From positions 44,155-108,154 of the forward strand of contig NZ_SAXA01000014.1 of the NCBI RefSeq assembly GCF_004122035.1: a stretch of 64,000 nucleotides of DNA, read 5' to 3'. Shown here piece by piece: positions 36,766-45,202 of this stretch. The translations under genes were made by a program, and so were the position numbers. The notes under the pieces are model-generated. The model saw only the letters and a program-made list of their open reading frames with translations, was not told the origin of the DNA and ran no database searches. How positions within the stretch are numbered: position 1 is the stretch's first letter; each line of letters opens with the position of its first letter. The DNA is from Ancylomarina salipaludis. GTDB lineage: Bacteria; Bacteroidota; Bacteroidia; Bacteroidales; Marinifilaceae.

Positions 36766-37980
36766 ATGAAAAATTTAAGCTTGTTAATCTGTTTGGTACT
36801 GTTTTTCTCATGTACCTCGAAAAAGAAAGAAGTTAGCCAATGGCGAGGTGAAAATCGAACCGGAATTTACGATGAGCCTAATTTATTAACCGAATGGCCC
36901 GAGAATGGACCTGCTTTGCGATGGGAATTCGAGGGAGTTGGAAATGGATATGGTTCGCCGGTGATTTCTGATGACAAACTTTTTGTGAATGGTGAGATTG
37001 ATAGTTTGGCCTATTTGATGGCCTTTGATATGGAAGGGAGAATGCTTTGGAAGACAGAGTTTGGAACCGATTGGATGAAAAATTTTATTGGATCTCGTTC
37101 GGCACCAACAGTTGTAGATGATTTGGTTTATGTTGCATCAAGTATGGGCGATATCGCTTGTATTGATACCAAAACGGGTGAAAAAAAATGGGGTTTGAAT
37201 ATGATTGAGAAATTTAAGGGAAAGAATACCCGATTTGGTTATTCTCAATCTCTTGAAATTGATGGCGATTTGGTATACTGTGCTCCGGGTGGAGACGAGG
37301 AGAATATTGTTGCCTTAGATCGTTTTACAGGTGAAACCAAGTGGACCAATAAGGCTTTTGGAGAAATACCAGCCTATTGTTCGCCGATTGTTTTAAAATT
37401 TCCAACTCGTCATGTTTTGGTAACTTTCTCTGATAATGCTCTTTTCGGTCTGGAAGCTCAGACAGGTGAATTGGTATGGTCTCATATGCAGGATACGCTT
37501 TGTGATATTCATGGAAATACGCCGATTTACGAGAATGGCTGTTTGTATTATGTTGCCGGCTGTGGTAATGGCACTGTAAAACTTCAAATCTCGAAGGACG
37601 GAAGTCAGATTACAGAAGTGTGGCGAAACATGAAGCTGGATAATATCATGGGAGGTGCTGTAAAAATTAAGGATAAAATTTTTGCTTCAGGTCATCGTAA
37701 AAAGCAGTGGAAAGCGATTGATACCAATTCGGGTGAGATGGTTGACAGTTTGAAATTTGGTCGCGGAGCGACTATTGCTGCCAATGGACTCTTATATTGT
37801 TATAACGAACAAGGAAAAGTGGCTTTAGTAAAGACTGAGCCTAAAATGGAAATTGTTAGTTCTTTTAAAGTGACTAAAGGAACCAAAGAGCACTTTGCCC
37901 AACCTGTAATTCATAATGGTGTTTTATACATCCGTCATGGTAACGCATTATTGGCATACGATATAAAAACTCAAGGATAG
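36766..37980 (+). CDS. PQQ-like beta-propeller lipoprotein, paralogue 3
   Basis: The 404-residue protein has a lipobox with Cys at residue 16 (VLFFSC) and then WRGENRTG. It shares with paralogues 1 and 2 the blade order, the CAPGGDEENIVALDR segment and the final LYIRHGNALLAYDI. Its closeness to the first island gene, despite lying 18 kb away, shows that the island holds a dispersed family of three. Its role is unknown. Between it and the next gene lies a 10-base perfect hairpin. Confidence 0.85.
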   Translation: MKNLSLLICLVLFFSCTSKKKEVSQWRGENRTGIYDEPNLLTEWPENGPALRWEFEGVGNGYGSPVISDDKLFVNGEIDSLAYLMAFDMEGRMLWKTEFGTDWMKNFIGSRSAPTVVDDLVYVASSMGDIACIDTKTGEKKWGLNMIEKFKGKNTRFGYSQSLEIDGDLVYCAPGGDEENIVALDRFTGETKWTNKAFGEIPAYCSPIVLKFPTRHVLVTFSDNALFGLEAQTGELVWSHMQDTLCDIHGNTPIYENGCLYYVAGCGNGTVKLQISKDGSQITEVWRNMKLDNIMGGAVKIKDKIFASGHRKKQWKAIDTNSGEMVDSLKFGRGATIAANGLLYCYNEQGKVALVKTEPKMEIVSSFKVTKGTKEHFAQPVIHNGVLYIRHGNALLAYDIKTQG

Positions 37981-37991
37981 AGGTGATTTGT

Positions 37992-38020
37992 AAGCTGTGA
38001 GTTTCTAAATCTCACAGCTT
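37992..38020 (+). terminator. Perfect hairpin between propeller lipoprotein and ferredoxin genes
   Basis: AAGCTGTGAG (37992-38001) pairs perfectly with CTCACAGCTT (38011-38020) around a 9-base loop. Only a few T follow, so it may be a weak terminator, a processing site or an mRNA stabiliser that divides the island into two expression blocks. Confidence 0.5.
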
Positions 38021-38046
38021 GTTTCTAATGATTCAAATCTAAAAAT

Positions 38047-38889
38047 ATGACTAAGAAAATATTTATTTGTGGATGTGAGAAAGATGGTAAGATTGAGAAG
38101 AAATCTGTAGAAAGATTGATTCAAAGTCTTGAGGAGAAGAATATTGGCTACACCTATATCGAAGATCTTTGCGGAAGTGTACTCAAAACACCTGAAGCTT
38201 TAGAGGATTTGTTTACTGCTGAAGATGCGCTTGTTTTTGGTTGTCAGTCTCGTGCCATGCAAAATCTAATTGATAACAGCGGAAAGAAATCGCAAGAGAA
38301 TAAAACGACCTATTATCATATCGATGATGAGGATGGCAATAAGCTTGTTGAAACGGTAAAAACGGATAATTCAAAAGCCTTAAAAATAAAATATTCAGAT
38401 TCCTGGAAACCCTGGTATCCTGTTATAGATTACGAGCGTTGTAATGGTTGCAGAAAATGCCTAAACTTTTGTCTTTTCAGTGTGTATTCTGTTGAAGATG
38501 ATGGATCGGTTGTGGTATCAGCTTCGGCTAATTGTAAGGATATGTGTCCGGCTTGTGCTCGTGTTTGTCCGCAAAATGCGATTATTTTCCCCAAACATGC
38601 TGAAAGTCCTATCGATGGTGGAGAAGGTGAGATGTTATCAGGAGATAATGTTTTGGAGCAAATTCAGAACGACGATGTGTATTCGGTTTTAAGTGCTCGC
38701 CGCAATAATTTTAAAGTGTCTCTTTTGAAAAAGGAGCAATTGAAAATGGCTGAGGAAGAACGAAAAATCTGTAGTACCAAAGAAGAACCACAAGATAAGG
38801 CTTGCGATTGTGACTGTAATTGTAAAACTGAAACCGAGTCGGACTGTGCATGTAAAGATGCAGATTCGGATAGAAATTGTTGCTGCTAA
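38047..38889 (+). CDS. Cytoplasmic 2[4Fe-4S] ferredoxin with cysteine-rich tail
   Basis: The 280-residue protein starts with FICGCEKDGKI, a segment like the Cys-containing amino part of HdrA-type proteins. It then has two ferredoxin Cys groups (132, 135, 138 and 142; 163, 167, 170 and 174) and a highly charged tail. The last 30 residues carry nine Cys (253, 255, 257, 259, 267, 269 and 278-280) in CDCDCNC, CAC and CCC groups. The tail looks like a metal-binding or disulphide element, not a cluster site. The protein likely feeds electrons to the adjacent radical SAM enzyme, whose reaction needs a reduced ferredoxin. Confidence 0.8.
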   Translation: MTKKIFICGCEKDGKIEKKSVERLIQSLEEKNIGYTYIEDLCGSVLKTPEALEDLFTAEDALVFGCQSRAMQNLIDNSGKKSQENKTTYYHIDDEDGNKLVETVKTDNSKALKIKYSDSWKPWYPVIDYERCNGCRKCLNFCLFSVYSVEDDGSVVVSASANCKDMCPACARVCPQNAIIFPKHAESPIDGGEGEMLSGDNVLEQIQNDDVYSVLSARRNNFKVSLLKKEQLKMAEEERKICSTKEEPQDKACDCDCNCKTETESDCACKDADSDRNCCC

Positions 38890-38904
38890 TAAGAGAACTT
38901 GAAT

Positions 38905-40098
38905 ATGATTTTAAAGTTAGGAAATAGAATAATGCGCCAGGTGGACTTTCGATTACTTTGGAAGATTGCTTACAACCTGGGTTGGAAGGGGATGCGCACT
39001 GTGGCAAAACATAAGAAACTATTGAAGAAGGGTGAGTTATTTCCTGCTTTTTTAATGATTTCATTAACCGATAATTGCAACCTGAATTGTCAGGGCTGTT
39101 GGGTGAGTATCAATAATAAATCCAAAGGAATGGATGTTGAAACCCTCAATAATGTGATTGAATCGGGAAAGAAAAAGGGATCGTATTTCTTCGGACTTTT
39201 GGGCGGTGAACCTTTGATGTATCCCCATTTGTTTGATGTGATAGAGAAGCATTCTGATTGCTATTTTCAGCTTTTTACAAACGGAACCTTATTGTCCGAC
39301 GAATATGCTCAGCGTATGAGACGTTTGGGCAATGTTTCGCCTTTGATAAGTGTTGAAGGTTTGAAAGATGTAAGTGATGTTCGCCGGGGGGCCAATGATG
39401 TTTTCGGCCGAACGATGAAAGGCATCGAAGCTTCTGTGAATAATAAGCTCTTTACTGGAGTTGCGACTTCGGTTTGCAAATCGAATTTTAAGGAATTGGT
39501 CAGTGAGGATTTTGTGAATGCTTGTATCGAAAAAGGGGTTCATTATCTGTGGTACTATATTTACCGACCTGTGGGAGCACGGCCAACAACAGAATTAGCA
39601 CTTTCTGAAGAAGAAATTTTGGAACTGAGACAGTTTATGGTTGATATTCGGCTTAAGGCTCCACTGATGATTATCGACACCTATTGGGATGAAAAAGGAA
39701 AGGCATTATGTCCCGGAGCCATTGGTTTGAGTCATCATATTAATCCTTTTGGTGATATCGAATTTTGTCCACCCATTCAGTTTGCTAAAGAAAATATTGG
39801 GAATGGAAAAGATTTGGATCGGGTGATTGAGGATTCTGATTTTATTAGAAATATGCGGACTCGAATCAGTAACAAAACCCAGGGCTGTATTTTACTTGAC
39901 GATCCGGAATATTTAAACACAATATTAAAAGACTCTGGTGCTTATGATTCGTCTAACAGGAATGCGAGTTTTCAGGAGTTAAGCCAAATGCGCCCATGTG
40001 CGGGGCATCATATCCCCGGTAAGGAAATTCCGGAAAAAAGTTTTGTGTATCGGTTTGCCAAGAAATATTCCTTTTTTGGATTTGGAGCCTACGGGTAG
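38905..40098 (+). CDS. Radical SAM protein with SPASM-like tail
   Basis: The ATG at 38905 gives 397 residues; a TTG two codons earlier is possible but weaker. The CNLNCQGC motif (C58, C62 and C65) holds the radical SAM 4Fe-4S cluster, and FGLLGGEPL is the family's glycine-rich SAM-binding part. The carboxyl half has further Cys (in ALCPGAIG, EFCPPIQFA, GCILLDD and RPCAGHH) like the auxiliary-cluster region of SPASM proteins. The substrate is unknown; being followed by prenyl synthase and cyclase genes, it may act on an isoprenoid, but a peptide substrate is not excluded. Confidence 0.85.
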   Translation: MILKLGNRIMRQVDFRLLWKIAYNLGWKGMRTVAKHKKLLKKGELFPAFLMISLTDNCNLNCQGCWVSINNKSKGMDVETLNNVIESGKKKGSYFFGLLGGEPLMYPHLFDVIEKHSDCYFQLFTNGTLLSDEYAQRMRRLGNVSPLISVEGLKDVSDVRRGANDVFGRTMKGIEASVNNKLFTGVATSVCKSNFKELVSEDFVNACIEKGVHYLWYYIYRPVGARPTTELALSEEEILELRQFMVDIRLKAPLMIIDTYWDEKGKALCPGAIGLSHHINPFGDIEFCPPIQFAKENIGNGKDLDRVIEDSDFIRNMRTRISNKTQGCILLDDPEYLNTILKDSGAYDSSNRNASFQELSQMRPCAGHHIPGKEIPEKSFVYRFAKKYSFFGFGAYG

Positions 40099-40179
40099 AT
40101 TTATAAGATGTAGATGCAATAATGCGAGATTGAAGAGAGGAGACGTTTATAATATTTGAACCATTTAGCCATTTGTGAA

Positions 40180-41781
40180 ATGATATTAAAAGATAATAAT
40201 CCTTCAGGAGGATTAGGAAACAGTTTGCCTCAATCGCCTGAAAAACTAAAACAAATTCGCGATTTAATTTGTGATTATACGGCTGAAAGGGAACTTATTC
40301 CTCCTTTACAAGAGGAAGAGGTGATTTTTCATTCAGGGGAATTGATTAAAAAACATCCCGAGCTTTTCTTATATCAAAAGCTTTTGGCAGTCATGATCAA
40401 CAATCATTCGTGGCGTGATATTGTTTCCGGTATTCCCTTTAACCGCCGCATATTATTACTTCCCAAATGCATTGCTCATGCGACAGAATGTCCGGCTCAA
40501 TTCGACGAATTGGGTTTGCTCTGCGAACAGTGTGGTAAGTGTGACATTGCTGAGATTACAACTCAGGCTGATGAATTGGGGTATCATACACTTGTTAGTG
40601 AAGGGACAACAACGGTCAGTACGCTTTTGGGATCGGGCAAGGTTGAATGTGTGATAGGCGTAGGCTGTTTGCATTCTTTCGAGAAATCGTTTCCCTTGGC
40701 TGTAAAAGAAGCCGTTCCTTCAATGGCAATCCCATTGTATAATAACGATTGTAAGAACTCGAAGGTAGATAAGTTATGGCTTGACGAAATTTTGCCAATT
40801 CGCAAAGAAAGCAATTGGTATGGTTGGATCAATATTGATAGCCTGAGGTCGGATATAAATTCGTGGTTTGAAAAAGATCAGCTTGCACTCCTTATTGATG
40901 GGGAGGATGAAAGTTCTCAAATTGCAATTGATTGGTTAGCACAAGGTGGAAAACGCTGGCGACCTCTGATTATGCTTGCCGTATACAAAGCACTGATGGG
41001 ATCAGAAGCTGTAATGGATGATTGCATTCAGAAACTGGCCGTCTCTATTGAGTGCTTTCATAAGGCTTCATTGGTTCACGATGATATTGTTGATGAAGAT
41101 CATGAACGTTACGATCAACCCACTCTTCACAGGCAATACGATACGCCTGTTGCGATAAATGTGGGGGATTTAATTTTGGGTTTTGGTTATCAGTTTATTG
41201 CAGAGTCAGGCGCGAAGCATATTCGGAAATTATTAAAAATTGCTTCGTATGGTCATCGCGATTTAGCAATAGGGCAAGGCGAAGAACTCCTGTGGCGAAA
41301 AAATAAAGCTCTTTTATCTGTTGAGGATATTTTGAAAATTTTTAGTTTGAAAACCTCACCAGCTTTTGAAGTCGCTTTGCAGTTTGGTGCGATTATTTCA
41401 GATGCCGGGGACGACGTGATGCAAGTTTTGACAACTTACAGTTCTGCACTGGGAATTGCTTATCAGATTAAAGATGATTTGGACGATTTTAATCTGGAGA
41501 ATATCGATAATGCTTTTAATACGATTCAGCCTTCATTGGTAACAGCTATTATTAACCGGGAACATCCCGAAAAAATGAAGGCTTGGTTTAAGGATTTTCA
41601 GAATGGTAATGACTTCAGCAAAAAAGAAATTTGGAAGCAAACTGAAATTCGTGAAGGTATAAAGGAGGCTGAGCAAATGCTTGAGAATTATAAGTTAAAA
41701 GCCCTAAGCAGTATTGTAGAACTGAAAAGCCCATCCCTAAAAATATTATTGACTCGTCTCTTGAATAAAATCCTGAACTGA
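40180..41781 (+). CDS. DUF116-polyprenyl diphosphate synthase fusion
   Basis: I use the ATG at 40180 (533 residues); a TTG at 40156 would add eight residues and has an AGGAG 13 bases upstream, so it stays open. Residues 85-195 match DUF116: LLLPKCIAHATEC, LLCEQCGKCD and GVGCLHSFEK carry its Cys groups. Residues 245-525 form a trans-prenyltransferase with both aspartate-rich sites, DDIVD at 301-305 and DDLDD at 432-436, so it should condense isopentenyl diphosphate into a chain. Fusion of these two parts is rare. The last base overlaps the start of the next gene, which suggests coupled translation. Confidence 0.85.
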   Translation: MILKDNNPSGGLGNSLPQSPEKLKQIRDLICDYTAERELIPPLQEEEVIFHSGELIKKHPELFLYQKLLAVMINNHSWRDIVSGIPFNRRILLLPKCIAHATECPAQFDELGLLCEQCGKCDIAEITTQADELGYHTLVSEGTTTVSTLLGSGKVECVIGVGCLHSFEKSFPLAVKEAVPSMAIPLYNNDCKNSKVDKLWLDEILPIRKESNWYGWINIDSLRSDINSWFEKDQLALLIDGEDESSQIAIDWLAQGGKRWRPLIMLAVYKALMGSEAVMDDCIQKLAVSIECFHKASLVHDDIVDEDHERYDQPTLHRQYDTPVAINVGDLILGFGYQFIAESGAKHIRKLLKIASYGHRDLAIGQGEELLWRKNKALLSVEDILKIFSLKTSPAFEVALQFGAIISDAGDDVMQVLTTYSSALGIAYQIKDDLDDFNLENIDNAFNTIQPSLVTAIINREHPEKMKAWFKDFQNGNDFSKKEIWKQTEIREGIKEAEQMLENYKLKALSSIVELKSPSLKILLTRLLNKILN

Positions 41782-42752
41782 TGAAAAACTGTAATCAGGA
41801 GATACTAAAAGCTCTTTTAAAAGCAAAGGATTTGTTAAGTGATGAGGCTTTGCGTGAGATCAGATCTTTTGTTAGTTCTCAAAAATGTGACTCCGGTGGC
41901 TTTAAAGATAGAGCAGGAAAACCTGATCTGTATTATTCTGTTTTTGCTTACACTTTGGCTTTTGTCTATGATATTGAACTGGATATTGAGAAAGAATTCA
42001 AATTTTTAGAATCCTTTCAGGATGGGTCTGTTTTGGATTTGGTACATGCGGTTTGCTACATTCGATCTTATCTATTGCTGCAAGTCATTCAGCAAAAACG
42101 AAAGTTTGGGTTTAAACCTGATGTTAGGAATGTTGATGGTTTCTTCGGAAAGATTCTGATGAAAGGTTTGATAAAAAAGGTGAAAAAAGATTGTTCGGTT
42201 TTGTTTGAGTTGATTGAAACTTACAAATCTAAAGATGGAGCTTATAATCACAATAAAAAACAGGCTGAACAGGCGACAGTTTATGCTTCATTTCTTGTTT
42301 GGACGCTTTTTCAGGATTTAAATGAAGAAGAATCTGTTTTAAACCGAATCACAAATCAACTTTATACTTTAAAGTGTGATGATGCTTCATTTGCCAATGA
42401 TAGTGCTTCAAAAACGGGTGTGACTTCGGCAACTGCAGCCGGTTTAATTATGACAAGTAATCAGAATCATAATTTTGATGGTTCTATGTTCTATTTAAAG
42501 CAGAATTACACGTCTCGGGGCGGGTTTAAGGCTGCTTCGGATTTGCCTATTGCAGATCTGCTTTCTACAAGTACAGGATTATTAGCTCTTTATATGGCTG
42601 GAGAGAATTTACAAAATCTGTCTGAAAAATCTATCGATTTTATTAATTTGCATTGGGATGAGTCAGGAGGCTTTTTTGGAAGTATCGCCGATATGACATG
42701 TGATGTTGAGTATACATATTATGCTCTTTTGGGTATTGGGATACTAATCTAA
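41781..42752 (+). CDS. Prenyltransferase/squalene oxidase-repeat protein, GGTase-beta-like
   Basis: The 323-residue protein is built of alpha-alpha repeats with GGF motifs at DSGGFKDRAGKPDL, SRGGFKAASDLPIAD and ESGGFFGSIADM, as in the beta subunits of protein prenyltransferases and in terpene cyclases. It lacks the DxDD acid of cyclases. The final DVEYTYYALLGIG resembles the active-site region of GGTase beta, though the Zn-binding Cys is not clear. It could be a scaffold, a prenyl-binding partner or a diverged transferase. The ATG overlaps the preceding stop by one base. Confidence 0.75.
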   Translation: MKNCNQEILKALLKAKDLLSDEALREIRSFVSSQKCDSGGFKDRAGKPDLYYSVFAYTLAFVYDIELDIEKEFKFLESFQDGSVLDLVHAVCYIRSYLLLQVIQQKRKFGFKPDVRNVDGFFGKILMKGLIKKVKKDCSVLFELIETYKSKDGAYNHNKKQAEQATVYASFLVWTLFQDLNEEESVLNRITNQLYTLKCDDASFANDSASKTGVTSATAAGLIMTSNQNHNFDGSMFYLKQNYTSRGGFKAASDLPIADLLSTSTGLLALYMAGENLQNLSEKSIDFINLHWDESGGFFGSIADMTCDVEYTYYALLGIGILI

Positions 42753-42765
42753 TTCGAGTGACTTT

Positions 42766-44520
42766 ATGATTGAAAAAAGGAAACAACTTTTTCAGAACTT
42801 AGAACAAAAAATCCTTTCGTTAAGAAATGAAAACAACCTGTGGACAGGGCGATTGTCAAGTAGTGCTCTGTCAACTTCGCTTGCCGTTTTTGCTTTATGG
42901 AAATACGATAAACAAAAATATCAGCAACAAATAACCCAGGGTCTAAATTGGCTGGTTGCTAATCGCAATGCCGATGGCGCTTGGGGTGATACCATCAGAA
43001 GTCAGAGTAATCTGAGTACAACATTGATAACTTGGGCAACTTTCTCTATTGTCGAGAAGGATGAGAAATTTCTGGAAACGATTCGTGATGCAGAAGCCTG
43101 GTTGAAAAGACGAGTGGGAAGCTTAGAGCCGGAAAAGCTTAGTCAAGCCATACTGGATCATTATAAAAGTGATCAAACCTTTTCTGTACCTATACTGGCT
43201 ATGTGTGCCATATCGGGTCGATTGGGAGAAAATGGATGGACTTTGGTTCCTCAATTGCCTTATCATTTGGCTATTTTTCCACATCGTTTGTTTCGTTGGC
43301 TTAGACTTTCGGTGGTGAGTTATGCTATTCCTGCATTGATTGCCATTGGTCTTGTGAAAAGTCAACATTCGAAAAAGAACATGTTCAGACGTGCGGTTAG
43401 AGCTATCTGCCGAAAACGAGTTTTAGATGTACTTAAGGCTAAACAGCCTGATAATGGCGGATTTCTTGAGGCAACACCTTTAACGGCTTTTGTTTTGATG
43501 AGCATGGTTCATGCTGATTATCAAGATTTAGATGTTTCAGAAAAAGCAGCTCAGTTCTTGAGTCACTCAATTCGTGAAGATGGCAGTTGGCCAATTGATA
43601 CGAATCTTTCAACATGGGTGAGTAGCTTGTCTTTAAATGCTTTGAGTGATGCTTCTCTGAGTTTGATTGACAGTCAATCGGATATGCAGGCGAATTTATT
43701 GGAGCAACAATATAAAAAGATACATCCTTTTACCCGAACAAAACCCGGAGGTTGGGCATGGACTAATTTGCAAGGTGGCGTTCCCGATACGGATGATACT
43801 TCCGGAGCTCTTATTGCTTTACACCGATTAAGCAAGGATAAAGGGCTAGTTTTAGAGGCTGCCCGTAATGGTATCAGTTGGTTAATCAGTTTACAAAACA
43901 AAGATGGAGGTTTTCCTACTTTTTGCAAGGGATGGGGAAAATTACCTTTTGATTGTTCTTGCCCTGATATTTCAGCTCATGCCATTAAAGCTTTTGTGAT
44001 TTGGAGAGATGAATTTGATAAGAAGTTTCAAAAGAAAATTAACAGGAGTCTGAAAAAAGCCGTCAGCTATTTGAAGAAAACACAATTGCAGGATGGTTCT
44101 TTTCAACCCCTATGGTTTGGAAATGAACTTGGAGAACATCACCAGAATCCGGTTTACGGGACTTCTATTGTTTTATATGGACTTGCTGAACTGCAGAAAT
44201 CCGGTTATGAAGGCCTCAATACGATGATTGAAAAGGCGGTTCGTTTTTTATCAATGACTCAACACCACCATGGTGGTTGGGGAGGAGATAAAGATTTACC
44301 ACCGAGTATTGAAGAAACCTCTTTGGCATTAAGAGCGATGGCTGCTTGTGGTAAGGAGAGCCTTGCACATAGAGCCGCAGAATGCTTGATGCAGATTATT
44401 CCGGAAAATTTAGATGAGATAAAAGCAACACCTATTGGCCTTTATTTTGCCTCACTTTGGTATTACGAAGATATGTACCCATTGGTATTTGCTTGTTCGG
44501 CTCTGAAAGAGCTGGATTAA
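42766..44520 (+). CDS. Class II terpene cyclase-like protein with DTDD motif
   Basis: This is a 584-residue member of the squalene-hopene cyclase fold. The acid motif DTDDT at 341-345 corresponds to the DxDDT that protonates the substrate in squalene-hopene and related cyclases. QW-like repeats are present (DGAWGD near 70-75, DGSWPID near 272-278, GGWAW near 328-332, and HGGWGGD near the end). No squalene synthase gene (hpnCDE or sqs) is in the window, so the substrate might be squalene made elsewhere or another polyprene, perhaps the product of the fusion protein two genes upstream. It follows the repeat protein by 13 bases. Confidence 0.85.
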   Translation: MIEKRKQLFQNLEQKILSLRNENNLWTGRLSSSALSTSLAVFALWKYDKQKYQQQITQGLNWLVANRNADGAWGDTIRSQSNLSTTLITWATFSIVEKDEKFLETIRDAEAWLKRRVGSLEPEKLSQAILDHYKSDQTFSVPILAMCAISGRLGENGWTLVPQLPYHLAIFPHRLFRWLRLSVVSYAIPALIAIGLVKSQHSKKNMFRRAVRAICRKRVLDVLKAKQPDNGGFLEATPLTAFVLMSMVHADYQDLDVSEKAAQFLSHSIREDGSWPIDTNLSTWVSSLSLNALSDASLSLIDSQSDMQANLLEQQYKKIHPFTRTKPGGWAWTNLQGGVPDTDDTSGALIALHRLSKDKGLVLEAARNGISWLISLQNKDGGFPTFCKGWGKLPFDCSCPDISAHAIKAFVIWRDEFDKKFQKKINRSLKKAVSYLKKTQLQDGSFQPLWFGNELGEHHQNPVYGTSIVLYGLAELQKSGYEGLNTMIEKAVRFLSMTQHHHGGWGGDKDLPPSIEETSLALRAMAACGKESLAHRAAECLMQIIPENLDEIKATPIGLYFASLWYYEDMYPLVFACSALKELD

Positions 44521-44549
44521 AAAAAACTGATAAATTGAGGGATTTAAAG

Positions 44550-45116
44550 ATGGAAAATATCTTATTTGAGTATTACGAAAGAATTTTTGAACGTAAGCTT
44601 TCACTTGATGAAAAAGTGTTTATCAAAGACTCATCAAAATATGAAAGCTTCAAGAAAAAACAGCTTTTATTTTCCAGCGGCGATGCGAATACCAGGCACT
44701 ATATTGTTGAAAAAGGTTTATTGCGTTTGTATATTATCGATCCTTCGGGAAAGGAATTCAATATTTTGTTTGCCAGAGAAAATCAGGTGATCGGGGACCT
44801 TTCTACTCCATTGCCAACCTCCTTCTTTTTAGAAGCTATTGAAGACAGCCGTGTTCTTTCGATTGATGACGATCAGTTTAGAAAATTAACGGATAATTTC
44901 TCAAAAATTACAGAAACATTAAAACGGTCCTATATTTTTTTACAAAAACGCTTCATATCCATTTTATCGAAAACAGCCGAAGAGAATTATGAAGAACTAA
45001 TTGCTGAATATCCTGATTTGGTAAAACGACTTCCGCAATACCATATTTCGTCTTATTTGGGAGTTACGCCTGTCTTTTTGAGTCAGATTATGGCAAAAAG
45101 AGCTAAAAAGAAATAA
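44550..45116 (+). CDS. Crp/Fnr-family transcriptional regulator, short Bacteroidota type
   Basis: I place the start at the ATG at 44550 (MENILFEYYE), since any earlier start would lie inside the cyclase gene. The 188-residue protein has a cyclic-nucleotide-binding-like domain (about 20-130) and a brief helix-turn-helix end (QYHISSYLGVTPVFLSQI), the form common in Bacteroidota Crp-type regulators. The effector is unknown; no FNR-type Cys set is seen. It follows the cyclase by 29 bases and may regulate the island or the YceI gene behind it. Confidence 0.85.
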   Translation: MENILFEYYERIFERKLSLDEKVFIKDSSKYESFKKKQLLFSSGDANTRHYIVEKGLLRLYIIDPSGKEFNILFARENQVIGDLSTPLPTSFFLEAIEDSRVLSIDDDQFRKLTDNFSKITETLKRSYIFLQKRFISILSKTAEENYEELIAEYPDLVKRLPQYHISSYLGVTPVFLSQIMAKRAKKK

Positions 45117-45166
45117 AAGGTCTGAATTTATTAAACTAGTTTATTTTTTTCGCTAATGTGGTCTCG

Positions 45167-45174
45167 TATGTTTG
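45167..45174 (+). promoter_or_regulatory. Promoter -7 element before the YceI gene
   Basis: TATGTTTG matches TAnnTTTG exactly and stands about 29 bases before the chosen start. No clear TTTG is seen at the right distance, only T-rich sequence. It suggests that yceI has its own start even though it follows the regulator gene closely. Confidence 0.55.
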
Positions 45175-45202
45175 CAGTGTTGAAACATTAAAATACAGAG
45201 AT

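Noticed and set aside
18411..37980. PQQ-dependent dehydrogenase activity for the propellers
   Set aside because: The proteins have PQQ_2-type blades, but I see none of the dehydrogenase features (Cys pair disulphide, calcium-site Asp/Asn, cytochrome domain), so a scaffold role is at least as likely.
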